Shown: in pieces, positions 54,185 to 64,000 of the stretch
How positions within the stretch are numbered: position 1 is the first letter of the stretch
Layout: the number at the start of each line of letters is the position of its first letter
Source of the DNA: Pollenia angustigena
Lineage: Eukaryota; Arthropoda; Insecta; Diptera; Polleniidae
DNA length: 64,000 bases
Direction: 5' to 3'
Assembly (NCBI GenBank): GCA_930367215.1
Contig: OV884056.1
Span: 54,002,308 to 54,066,307 of the forward strand
Notes under the pieces: model-generated
Database searches by the model: none
Seen by the model: only the letters and a program-made list of their open reading frames with translations
Told to the model about the DNA's origin: nothing
Program-made: the position numbers and the translations under genes

Positions 54185-57100
54185 GATGGCGGTCACACTC
54201 GCTTAAGCAGAAGAGATACTGCAGGACTCATCCGATTAGAAGAGCGCTAAATACTACACAAGTAAAGAGAAACCGTGATGAAGAGCAATTATGTCCGGCA
54301 TTTAATATATCGAGCCCTTCCCGCAAAAAAAGCTTAAGCGACAAAAACATAGTTTTACAGGAGAAGGTTTTTTTATTTTATTTCATAAAAATTTTGTATT
54401 AAGGTTGTCGCTTAAGCTAAAATTGTTTTTGCTATAAAATCGTAAAGGTACCTTATGTGACCATGAAATTTTAGGAGATAATGCAAGTGTTGCCAATAAA
54501 TTCATTTATTAAAAAAAAATAAAAATGGAAAATAATGCCGTTAAAGCTATTCTTGCGTTAGGGCTCCATATGAAGATTCAAAATAGAAATATTATTGAAA
54601 AAGAGAGTTTTATGTTATACAAAATTGGCTCTTAAGATTTTCATTATTAAAATGTGTGTCACAAATTTTCTATTATAGAAAATTTAAGATAAGTTTTTTT
54701 TATAGAGAAAATTTTAGACAAGTTTTCTGTTGAAGAACAATTTAAAACCAGTTTTTTATTAAAAAAAATTGAGATACATTTCCATTATAGAAAATTCGAG
54801 ACAAATTTCTATTAAAAACAAGTTTTCTTTTGTAGAAAATTAAAGACCAGTTTTATAATCTGTAATATTTTATGTGTTAAGGATATAAAGGATCCCTAAA
54901 GGATCGTTTTGTAAGCCACTTAAATTTACAAAAACCTTTTTTTAAAAAAAATTCTTTAAAAAATATAACAGATAACATTTTTTTATTACCGGAAAACGAC
55001 AACCATTAAAAATTCGCCAATTCTTTCCAAAGTGCTTTTCGATCTCAAAAAAAAAGAACTAAGAGCTATAAAAATTGTAAAACAAATGTAATCCGTTAGG
55101 CGTGTTACAATCATTATAAATTTTCAATTCTTATCAAGGTACCGTCTTTCCAAAAAAAAACCCTTAAACAACCGAAAATTGCCAACAAAAAGGACACAGA
55201 GTCATAAATTAACGAATTACAAACAATTCTTTATAAAAATTGTTTAAAAAAACAGTTCCTCGAACGAACAACAACTGACCAAATAAAAAAGGACATTTTT
55301 ACCAAAAAAAAAAAGAAGAAGAAAAACATCAATAAAACAAAATCATATATAAAAGATCACCCACTTTATAAACTAAGAATCAAAAGAGAATTTAACATCT
55401 TGTGTTTAATTAAAGATCAGCTGCTGTCGATCCAAAGCAATTAAGGTACAATTTCTTCAAACGTATTGGAAAAATTCAATTGGCACAAGCAAAAAAGGAT
55501 ATTTTATTACATGCTCTCTGATATTTTCTTTGTTTTTCGACTTCCCTTTCGCAGTACTCTGCTCATCATTTAGATCATGTTGACAAAAGGTCAATTGTTT
55601 TAAAAGGACAATTAAATAGTTTTGTTTTTCTCTTTAAGAGTCCAAAAAGAAAAAACCAACAACCAAAAAAGACGTTACACACTTTTGAGGTCGCCTTAGA
55701 GGTCATCTTGATCATTATTTTAAATAAAATGTCAATTATACAAAATTTTGCAGCTTGCTTTAGAATCCAAAATCTAAAGAGAGTGTGGAAGCGATCAAGA
55801 TCCACTAGAGGATTTTCCTTAAAATCTATAAGATTTTAAATGCTCATTTTAGCTTTAAAACTCATTAATTTTAATACTTATTGAAAAGTGAATTAAACAG
55901 AAGTCTGCTTAAAAATACACCATTTGCACAAAATTTTCAAATTGGCGCACTCTCTTGCTTACGACTCCTGTTACCAAGATCAGTTACTCACTTTGTTCTC
56001 CTCTCTTTGACTGATCATATATTTGTTTTTAAATGTCATTTCTATTGTATGACCACAGTATTATTTTACCTTTATCTTAACTAATCCAACTGTTTCTGAA
56101 AGGAACATAAAAAAATTAAAGAAAAGAAAAACCTTCTTTTATAAAACTGTCACATTCCAAAAAGAGTCATATAGAGAGTAAAACTAGAAAATAGGAGAAC
56201 TTAACGGACAGCTTGAGGAAATGCTCAATACTTGACAAAAGTATGTATCTTTTTTTTGGATGAAAGTGCCAAAAGACAAAGGCTCTGAAGAATGTGAAAC
56301 AAACTAAATCACACACAGGACATTTCCGGATTTGTTTTGCAGTCATAAAAAAAGGAAATAGTTTTCTTTTTTTTTAATTTTTTTAGATAAAAATTATACA
56401 ACTACTAATCTGTTGGTTTTTTAGCTCATGTTACAAAAATGTTTTTAAATTGTTTCCTTAAACAATGATTTTTCTTTAAAGTAACAAAAGAAAAGTGGCC
56501 TTGCTAAAAATCATCATCGATCATGCTTTAGCGATATCTAAAATAAAAAAGATTTTTTTACTTTTTGAGTCAAAATCTTCATGAAAAAAAACAAAAATAA
56601 CGAAAAAAAATTGTTTAGTAAGTTGTCTGCAGAAAATTTTCCTATATCCAAAAATAATTTTGAGAAGCTGTACAATAGAACTTTTGTGTAATTTTAAGCA
56701 ATACAAAAATATATCAGATTAAATAAAACACGAAAAGTTAAAATATCATAAACAGTATTTTGATTATTTTTAACTTACGAGTAACGATTTTACTCAAAGT
56801 AACGAGGCCTTCGAAAGTAGTTGGTTTCCTCCCAGGAATGGTGAATACATACTTAAAATTTGGTTGCATTTTACTGAAATGGGCAGATGAAATGGCAGCC
56901 AATATTCTAAAAAATTAAATAGGAGTCAAGAGCTGAAGGGATATTAGGCGGCATTTAATGAATCAGAAGTAAAAGCAACAGATTTTTTTCCTAATGACAA
57001 ATAAAGAAGTGGAAGAAATAGCAGTTTTTTAAACGCTGCTTGACATTCACAAAATTATAGCAAATACAACCGATACGACACAATAGAACACTCTGTGACT

Positions 57101-57198
57101 ATTGCCTATTGACTGTTTGTTTTCAAATTTTTAAATTTATATTTCAATTAAAATTCAATTTACATATGCATGTATGTATGTATGTATTAATTTTTAAG
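54185..57198. other. A+T-rich sequence, no gene seen
   Basis: A third degenerate minisatellite block (ATAGAAAATTTAAGA... and AGACAAGTTTTCT words) lies at about 54640-54850. GCTTAAGCGACAA at 54334 and TTGTCGCTTAAGC at 54405 form a short inverted pair. Nothing else could be assigned. Confidence 0.35.
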
Positions 57199-57243
57199 TC
57201 TTATAAGCGCCAAATTCATGACAGTGAGATTATATTTATAAGG
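57196..57243 (+). repeat. Paralogous empty site for the hAT at 61179-62202
   Basis: TCATGACAGTGAGATTATAT with TTATAAGCGCCAAA before and TTATAAG after corresponds to the two halves flanking the hAT: ATAAGGGTGAAACTCATGAC on its left and CTCATGACAATGAGATTGTA on its right. Here the sequence is uninterrupted with one TCATGAC. GGCCCGGAATTTTATGCATT follows directly and may be the start of another ATGCA-rich element. Confidence 0.55.
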
Positions 57244-58002
57244 GCCCGGAATTTTATGCATTTAAAATCGCGTTTTATACGCATAAAAAATGCACTAAAA
57301 ACAGAAATATATGCGCTAAAAATATGCAGTTAAAATTGTCTTAAATTTCTTTAAAAAAATAAAAATTACAAGAAAAAACAAAAATAGCATGAAGAACGTA
57401 AAAATTCAGACATTCTATAAATCTGGCACGAACAAAGATATATTAATGAAATTTGGCAGTTATGTAGATTAAAAAGTTCTTAAAACAGTATGCTAAAAAA
57501 CATCCCAATTTTTGAATAAAAAATACCATAAAGTTCAATCTCAATCATTAGCATTTTCATACTAAATGCTAAAAAACTTCAAAAGTTCAACTTTGACCTT
57601 AAATTTCTCAACAACTACTCAACCGATTTTAACAAAATTAAAACGGTAAAAAAGTTCAAGAAGTCTTCTCTCCTGCAAACAAATTTAAAATTATCTCTAT
57701 CGGTTCAAAAGTTACAGATTTTTGGCCGATGAAAAACGATTTTCAGCCACTGTGCGGCGAAGAACCTTTGCAACTTATCATTTTGGGGCCCTTTAAGCAC
57801 CATTGTCTTTTAAATCAACTCGAAATATTATTAGAGATGACATCTTCATAAAAATATATATAAATTACTTAGAATACTGTCAAATTACTAATTACTTTTT
57901 AAGCTGGACATTTTTTTTGTAGTATTTTGAATTGTTTTTGGTTTTTGTTACAAGAACACACGCTTATATGTATAAGAGATTTGTATTTACATTGATCATA
58001 AT
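57244..58002. other. ATGCA-rich start, then no feature
   Basis: 57244-57340 is rich in ATGCA and TATGCGC words, like the interior of 61179-62202; no right end was found. 57590-57780 has CAACTACTCAACCGATTTTA and CTATCGGTTCAAAAGTTACA, wording common in fly repeats, but no structure was resolved. Confidence 0.35.
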
Positions 58003-58669
58003 AGTTGCGTTCGAGAACACAAAAGTTTTTACTATTTTTTTACAAAACTTTACTGCATTTTACGAAATTGCGTTCGAGTACACAATGTGCAGTAAATGAG
58101 AACATAAATTGAGAGCGAAAAGTGACAGTTCTTGTCTGAGTATTTACAAATTTTTACTGCAGAAATTTTTGCAGTAAAATTTAGTAAATCGAAAAAACAT
58201 ATGTTTCAAAAGGTAAACAAACAAAAGTAACAAATAAAAAGCATACAAATTGTGAAATAATTGTTAAATAAAAGAAAAGTTGAAATAATAATTAAACCAA
58301 AACAAAAAGTGAATTAATTAAACTTGTTTGTGAAGCATTTATATGGCTAAATACAAACTTTGGAAATTTTTTTTGATATGTTAATTTTTTAGAGTTGTAA
58401 AAATGTGAAGTATTTGGGTACTTAAGTAATCCATAGCAAAAAAAAAATTTTTAAATAATTTAACCCGCTACAAATTAGTAAAATCAAATAAAACAAAAAA
58501 CAAACAAATATGAAAGATTACATTAAATAGTTTGTTCGTATTTTCCAAAAATGTTCGTGTTATAAAAAGTATTTAATCGAGTACCGATAAGAAAACAGCT
58601 TTTTGTGAGAGAAAAGTTTTTACTTTACTCATTTACTGCATTTTACTGTAAAAGTACTCAAACGCACCT
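58003..58669. mobile_element. AGTTGCGTTCGAG-ended element
   Basis: The left end AGTTGCGTTCGAGAACACAA and the reverse complement of the right end (AGGTGCGTTTGAGTACTTTT) agree at about 11 of the first 13 positions. AAT flanks both sides. TTTACTGCATTTTAC and ACTGCA words recur, with a second GCGTTCGAGTACAC inside at about 58071. 667 bp, non-coding. Confidence 0.55.
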
Positions 58670-59386
58670 AATGTTTTTTGACTTTTGTTACATTTTGCTT
58701 TGACATTCTTCATTAAAAGTTTAAGTTTGCCCAATATTCAATTAGAAAAATACTTAAGTAAGGAAAACGTATATAAATTACACATTACAAAAATAACCTG
58801 TTTATTTTACCAAAATGACCGGATTATTCGATATTCGAAAAATGGACATTTTTAAAAATTCGACTTGGGAAAAACTAAAATAACCGGTTAAAACCGGTTA
58901 AAACCGGTCGAATACTATACGTTCGATCTAGTACATATGTATTTATTTTAATATTTGTAAGACCTAAATATCATAGTTGGGGGTAGTGCACTTAATATTG
59001 ATTTAAATAAGCAGTGCACTATCACTAAATAAAACTGCAAAAATATTGGCTTGCCCTCCTTTTTATCAGCTTTATTGATGATTGCTATTTTTTAACTACC
59101 ACTAAAAAAAGTTCGTGATATTGCAAATTTTTTCACTATCACTAAACGCAGATTGAGTGCAAAAAGTATGCACTCAATTCAAAAAGTATGCACTCAATTC
59201 AAATAGTGCAAAATTTGAACTTGTAATCAAAAAATGCTGCATATAGACATACTCTCACTTATCTTTCAAAAATTAGTGGTCAGGAAATTCTTGAAGAAAA
59301 ATTCGAAAAATTAAAATTTTTAATACTTAAACTACAAACGACAACAAAAAATCCTATATGATAATAATCCAAAAATTATACATTTA

Positions 59387-59598
59387 TGGTGTTTTCTTTT
59401 CTACAAAAAAAGTGTGACATTTTATTTAAAAAAATGCAATTTAGTGTCTGTTTCATAAAAATTTTACTTCCAAAAAAGGGTGAGTTTTTTAGAATAAAAC
59501 AATCCACCCTTTTCGGGAGCAAAATGTTTAAGAAACAGACTCCAAATTGCATTTTTTTTAAATAAAATGTCACATTTTTTGTAGAAAAGAAAACACCA
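59387..59598. mobile_element. 212-bp MITE, TGGTGTTTTCTTTTCTAC ends, TTA flanks
   Basis: An 18-bp perfect TIR lies between TTA triplets, and the arms extend to about 75 bp, through GTGACATTTTATTTAAAAAA and GCAATTTAGTGTCTG. It is related to 31858-32335 by its terminal sequence and its TTA duplication. A 65-codon minus-strand frame inside is the reading of the palindrome. Confidence 0.8.
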
Positions 59599-59839
59599 TT
59601 ATATTTATAATTGTTTTATTCGGATGACAAAATGTAACAACAACAAATTCTACTAATCTAAGGTTTTAAGTCGATATCGAAAAAAGGATGAAAAAACTTG
59701 TATCGTCCATACAATAAAATATTTTTTGCAGAAACTTTACTCAATTGTCTTTGAAACTGCATTTGTGTCCATGCAATGAAACATTGTTTCGCGGTATTTA
59801 AGTATTGTGCATACCTTGTTATTTTCTTTTTCTTCCTTT

Positions 59840-60555
59840 GGGCACTGCTACACGTTCAATAAATATCGTGATATTTCTAGTATCACGATATTTATTGAAA
59901 GTGTAGCATGCAATATTGATGGATCGCGATCCATATCGCAGAATGGCCTAAAATATGAAATCCAGAAATCCAGATCGCGGATCGTGGATCGCGTGATAAA
60001 TATTGAACGTGTAGCATTTTCATGATATAAAATAATAATTATAAAAATTAATACGTCAGTAAAAAGTGTCAAAATAAAAGAAATAAAATACGCAGTGGAA
60101 AAAATTAAACAAATAAAAAGTAAAATAATTGACATGATACGTCAGTAAAAAGTGTCAAAATAAAGGAAATAAAATACGCAGTGGAAAAAATTAAACAAAT
60201 AAAAAGTAAAACAATTGACAAAATTTGTGAAAAGTTTATTGAAATAAAGGGTAATGGCAGAAGACAGTGAAATCGAGTGGGTTCTGCCGGTGGAATCGGA
60301 ATTATTTTAAAAGATTTCATTTTTAGTTTGGAGGCATTGCCGGAATTGTGGGACTCGTCGGCTAAAGCTTATTCCGACAAAATAAAAAGAGCGACTGCAC
60401 TGCAAAAATTATTAAAATAAACAAAATACATAAAAATAACATAAATACTGACGCGATAAATATTGAACATGTAGCATACGCTCGTGATCCATCAATATTT
60501 TAAAATGGATCGTGATCCAAATATCACGATATTTATTGAACGTGTAGCAGTGCCC
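59840..60555. mobile_element. Harbinger-like element, GGGCACTGCTACACGTTC ends
   Basis: GGGCACTGCTACACGTTCAA is mirrored by TTGAACGTGTAGCAGTGCCC, and the inverted homology continues through ATAAATATCGTGATATTT. TTT flanks both sides. An ~88-bp unit (TACGTCAGTAAAAAGTGTCA onward) is tandemly doubled at about 60050-60225. A MADF-type protein relic lies at 60277-60420. PIF/Harbinger elements often encode such a protein beside the transposase, which fits a 3-bp TSD, though TTT is not the classic TWA. Confidence 0.7.
60277..60420 (+). pseudogene. MADF/Myb-SANT-like domain relic
   Basis: The frame ending at TAA 60418-60420 reads KDFIFSLEALPELWDSSAKA followed by YSDKIKRATALQKLLK. MADF domains show this pattern: a short helix, a Leu-Trp-(Asp/Asn) centre, then Y..K.KR..A...L. 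Here LWD, Y-SDK-IKR and A-LQKL are all present. Only the first half of the domain remains, and upstream in this frame a TGA interrupts. It is the only coding trace in the element 59840-60555, probably its DNA-binding accessory protein. Confidence 0.55.
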
Positions 60556-60701
60556 TTTCAATAACAAACTCAAAAAAATGTTTGCAGAAGAATCAAAAAA
60601 ATTTCCTCTTTCTTTCACCATCAAACTCAAATGTTTTGCATCATATGTTTCATAATATGGACGAGGACTTGAAAAAAGTCAAGCAAATGTTTTCAAAATA
60701 A

Positions 60702-60767
60702 AATACGCCTTTGCCGTCCTCTGCTCCAGTAGACCGCTTATTTTCTTTGAGCGGAATGAAGAAATAA
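60702..60767 (+). pseudogene. hAT transposase C-terminal (hATC) motif relic
   Basis: Between a TAA and the TAA at 60765-60767 one frame reads NTPLPSSAPVDRLFSLSGMK. This is the hallmark of the hAT dimerisation region, in which P.[ST]SA..ER.FS..G is the usual pattern; here Asp replaces the Glu. The rest of the transposase is not recognisable. It gives independent coding support for calling 58972-61152 a hAT and sets the transposase orientation as plus. Confidence 0.75.
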
Positions 60768-61178
60768 ATTGAGTGAATAACAATTTTTGTATATCTATTT
60801 TTATATTGTCTTCTTTCATTTTTGAATTACTGTTAATTTTTTTGTTTTTTTTATGAAGTTTAGTTTTAAGTTTTAAATTAGTGCACAAAAATAAGCTCAA
60901 GACAATTTAAACTTGAAATTGAATTCAAAATTTTTAGTTACACTCAAATGAGTGAAGAACAAAAAAGTTGCAATAAACTGATGATTGCTTTTTTTAAATC
61001 AAACTAATTTTTTTGAGTGCAAACTTTTTTAACATCACTCTCACTCATGCTTAGTGAGGCCGCCAATTTTCAACTCATCACTCAACATCAAAAAAATGAT
61101 TGCAATGATTTTGCACTATCACTGCAAACTGAGTGCACTACTCCCATCTATGCTAAATATAAGGGTGAAACTCATGAC

Positions 61179-62202
61179 CAGGGAAACCATAAATATGCAA
61201 TTGCATGTTTTTCCTTGTGCGACCAATGAAGGCGCAACCAATATATTCATCCGTTTTAGAGCCTTTTATGAATTTTAATATCGATTTGTTAGTGCATATA
61301 TTTGCATATTTTACCGTTTGCATCATTTGTGTGCATAACTTAGTTAAACCAGCATATTTTAAGTTTATAGCGCATATTTTGCCTTTTTAAGGCATATTTT
61401 GATACATGCTTATAGGACCTTTCGCAGAAAATAAATTTTTTTTTCGAAATTCTGTTTCTCCAATTTCGCCATCTATATTATATTTTTAATCTCGAATTGT
61501 AAGACAAAGCAGGTTGTCAATAAGGATAAATGTTATACGATGTGTATTGTACATAGAAATGTAGACCAATCTGTTAGTATAACGATCGACTCAAAATCAC
61601 TTTTTAAAATCATCTAACGTTGTCCATCCGTCCGTCTAACTGGTTGTCTGGCCATGTTAACCTTGTGCGCAAAGTACAAGCTCCAATTTTGTAGATAATT
61701 TGATCAAGTATGTCAAATATGGACGAGGCCTGTGTAAATGGTGAGAGTCGGTCCATGATTTCACATATTCCCCATTAAAACTTCTTTGCAAATAAGACTC
61801 TTTGTGTCAGTAAGCCATCTAATTATGATGGTGGGCACAAATTCGCCCCAAAAATATTTTACTGCAAATAAAATTATTTTCGAATCGTTTCACATTTGCC
61901 TAAAGTTCCCATCCTTAAATAGCTCCCTTCACAATTGAGCGACCGTACCTAAAATTCCTTTAAGACCAAAACCCATATGGATGTTAATATCTAGATAATA
62001 TTCGGCCCAAAGACCTTTTATATGAATTTTAACCTAATATGGGCTAAAGCGATAATATTTGTAGGTTTTTTTTTAATTTTGTTATTAAATTGTAAAATGT
62101 ATTTTGTTTTTAAATTTGGAATTTTTGATTTTTTAGGGCATATTTTTAACATTTTTAATGCGCATAAAACGTGTTTTTTAGAGCATATTTCTGGTTTCCC
62201 TG
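61179..62202. mobile_element. hAT element, CAGGGAAACCA ends
   Basis: It starts CAGGGAAACCATAAATATGC and its right end reverse-complements to CAGGGAAACCAGAAATATGC. CTCATGAC flanks both sides (61171-61178 and 62203-62210), a perfect 8-bp TSD of NTNNNNAN form. GCATATTTT words are dense inside both ends. A mini-me-like GTCCATCCGTCCGTCT stretch lies at 61622-61637. 1024 bp, no transposase. Confidence 0.88.
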
Positions 62203-62210
62203 CTCATGAC

Positions 62211-63189
62211 AATGAGATTGTATTTATAAGATAAAATTAAAAAAGTGTTATTATTCTAAAACTGTCTATTTTAAAATTTGTTTTAAAATGTACTTATTTA
62301 ATTTTTTTTTATGAAAGACTAGCCCCAATCCTAATACGACTACTTCATTTCTTTATTTGATTATACATATATTAAAAAAACACACACACGTCCTTTTTTC
62401 TTTTGCTTTACACTTTATAAAAATTAAACTAAAATTAAGTAAAAAACATGCAAACTCTGTCACATAAATTATTTACACCCACTTTAACGTTTTTCAAATC
62501 AATGAAAGAAGCACCTTGCTCCTTAAAAAACAACAAATAAACAAAAATATATGTATGTATATGCATGTAATGCATCCTTTAAAATCATTACAAAATTGTG
62601 CTATTTTCCACATTGAACTTGAACTTCACCCCAACAAAAAAAAAAAACATGTGTCATCAAATTTTAGATTATAAAGCAGCTGCCCTTGTCTGTAAGTGCG
62701 TCTCAGTTGTACACACCATTTACATTTGTTTCTTGTTAAAAATTAGTGTTTAGTTGAACATTTATTAATATAAATGTCCTTTCCTTTGTTTTAGGATTTT
62801 AACAATTTATGCAGCAGCAACATGTGCTCCCCCTCCAAAACACTTAAAAATGAAACGAACACACTTAAACATTCAAATATACGATGTTGTTGCATCAATG
62901 ATGCATCATAATCAACGTCAGTCTTTATGTTAGAATGTATTATATTGTATGTAAATTCATTTGTATTAGAATTAAAGGATGTGGGCTACTGCTTGAATAT
63001 GTGTCAATATATGGCCTGAAGGTGTGGTAATAGGGTGTAAATTAAAGATCTCATCTTAAAGGTTTATATGTTGGCTTGTCAATTTAACCCATTAATCTTT
63101 TAAGGGAGTCTTACTTTTTAAGCTATAATTGCATCGAAATAAATCAAATAGAAGAAAAAGGTTTAATAAAAAAATTGGTCTTATTTTTA
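62211..63189. other. A+T-rich sequence, no gene seen
   Basis: No paired ends or coding region was found. ACACACACAC near 62381 and an A run near 62636-62647 are simple repeats. Confidence 0.35.
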
Positions 63190-64000
63190 ACTACATATCT
63201 TCTATCTTCTATATATATAAAAATGAAAAATGTTTGTGTGGGTTGTTTGTTTGTTTGTTTGTATGTTGGCTTATAGACTCCTAAACTACTGAACCGATTT
63301 TCCTGAAATTTTTACAGTAGCATCACGTGAGGGGAATTGGTACCCCCCATTAGATGCCAATATTAAATATCGCATATCTTAAGAGCCGCTTCACGCATTT
63401 TGTTGAACTTTTGGTAGTAAAATCTTCTGAGCCCCAAAATTGAAATAAAGTAGCAGCGAGGGAAGTGGTTTCCCCCATAGGACGCCAATGTTTAATATCG
63501 CATATCTTAAGAACTGTTATAGTGAGAATGTTGAAAATTAGTAGAAGTCACTCTTATGGTATACTACACTATTGAAAATAAAAATAAAGCGGGCAGGCGC
63601 AGGGGGGGAAATACCTCTCATAGAATGCATATATTAAATATCGCTCAACTGAAGAAATATGAAAGGGAGAGTCTTCAAACGTGGTTAAAGCTACTATTAT
63701 GGTAAACTATAAATATCAATATAAAAATGGGCGGGGTTGACAGAGGAGGAGCAGTACCCCTCATAGATACTTTTGGTAGTAGGATATTCTGAGCCCAAAA
63801 ATTCAAATAAAATAGCAGCGGGGGAAGTGGTACCCACCATAGGACGCCAATGTTTAATATCGCATATCTTAAGACCTGTTATAGGGAGAATGTTCAAACT
63901 TAGTAGAAGTCACTCCTATGGTATACTACACTTTTGAAAATAAAAATAAAGCGGGAAGGCGCAGGGTCGAAAATGCCTCCAATAGGATGCATATATTAAA
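63190..64000. repeat. ~362-bp tandem repeat running off the window
   Basis: After ATATATATAAAAATGAAAAA and a TTTGTTTGTTTGTTTG run, the words TAGCAGCG(A/G)GGGAAGTGGT, GACGCCAATGTTTAATATCG, CATATCTTAAGA(A/C)CTGTTATAG and TAGAAGTCACTC(T/C)TATGGTA recur with TAGCAGCG at 63451 and 63813. Shorter internal similarity (AATATTAAATATCGCATATC near 63360) suggests sub-repeats of about 120 bp. The start, with CTACTGAACCGATTTTCCTG, is wording common to arthropod repeats. Confidence 0.7.

Larger units (their letters stand above)
58972..61152. mobile_element. hAT element with hATC relic, host to two insertions
   Basis: It begins CATAGTTGGGGGTAGTGCAC and its right end reverse-complements to CATAGATGGGAGTAGTGCAC. 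CTAAATAT flanks it at 58964-58971 and 61153-61160, a perfect 8-bp TSD fitting NTNNNNAN. AGTGCACTATCACT and TGCACTCAATTC words repeat near both ends. The interior keeps a hAT C-terminal motif at 60702-60767. A TTA-flanked MITE (59387-59598) and a Harbinger-like element (59840-60555) are nested. Confidence 0.88.

Overview
The window looks like gene-poor nuclear DNA of a higher fly, probably a calyptrate such as a blow fly, house fly or stable fly. It is very A+T rich, almost without long open frames, and filled with short dipteran transposons. Supporting clues are mini-me type elements (a TA run, then a conserved core, then a GTCY run), a deleted mariner of a type common in insects, and many hAT and Tc1/mariner or PIF/Harbinger-like miniature elements. 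The species assignment is inference. I see no intact host protein gene, rRNA, tRNA, CRISPR array or operon. Almost every open frame over 60 codons is chance.

Layout. 0.4-5.3 kb: an inverted-repeat element (586-3880) that carries a tandem array of ~560-bp units and a hAT (2173-3841), followed back to back by two more fold-back elements. 6.8-9.9 kb: mini-me copies, a 140-bp tandem array, decayed 150-bp repeats and a small exon-like relic on the minus strand. 10.2-15.6 kb: a possible hAT, a GGTGCTTTAA-ended element and a mariner with internal deletions. 16.2-19.9 kb: two TA-flanked elements, one holding a second copy of the 560-bp array. 21.7-25.7 kb: hAT relics with a nested MITE, plus palindromic MITEs. 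27 kb: a LINE reverse-transcriptase tail. 28.8-30.0 kb: a 1.2-kb fold-back element with an 82-bp GC-rich tandem core. 34.0-40.8 kb: a nested stack of insertions at least four, perhaps five, layers deep. 42-54 kb: more mini-me, hAT and MITE copies and degenerate minisatellites. 58-62.2 kb: two adjacent hAT elements, one keeping a recognisable hAT C-terminal motif and carrying a Harbinger-like element with a MADF-type relic. 63.2-64 kb: a ~362-bp tandem repeat that runs off the edge.

Most element boundaries rest on terminal inverted repeats (TIRs) together with target-site duplications (TSDs) read directly from the sequence. Several insertions can be ordered in time because one interrupts another. 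In the 34-kb fold-back element the intact left arm shows what the interrupted right arm looked like before insertion. The most unusual item is the 560-bp family: three tandem arrays, two of them bounded by 13-14 bp TSDs and ending in a short inverted stub, with a pol III B-box-like core. It resembles target-primed retroposition of the Penelope type but has no visible reverse transcriptase.
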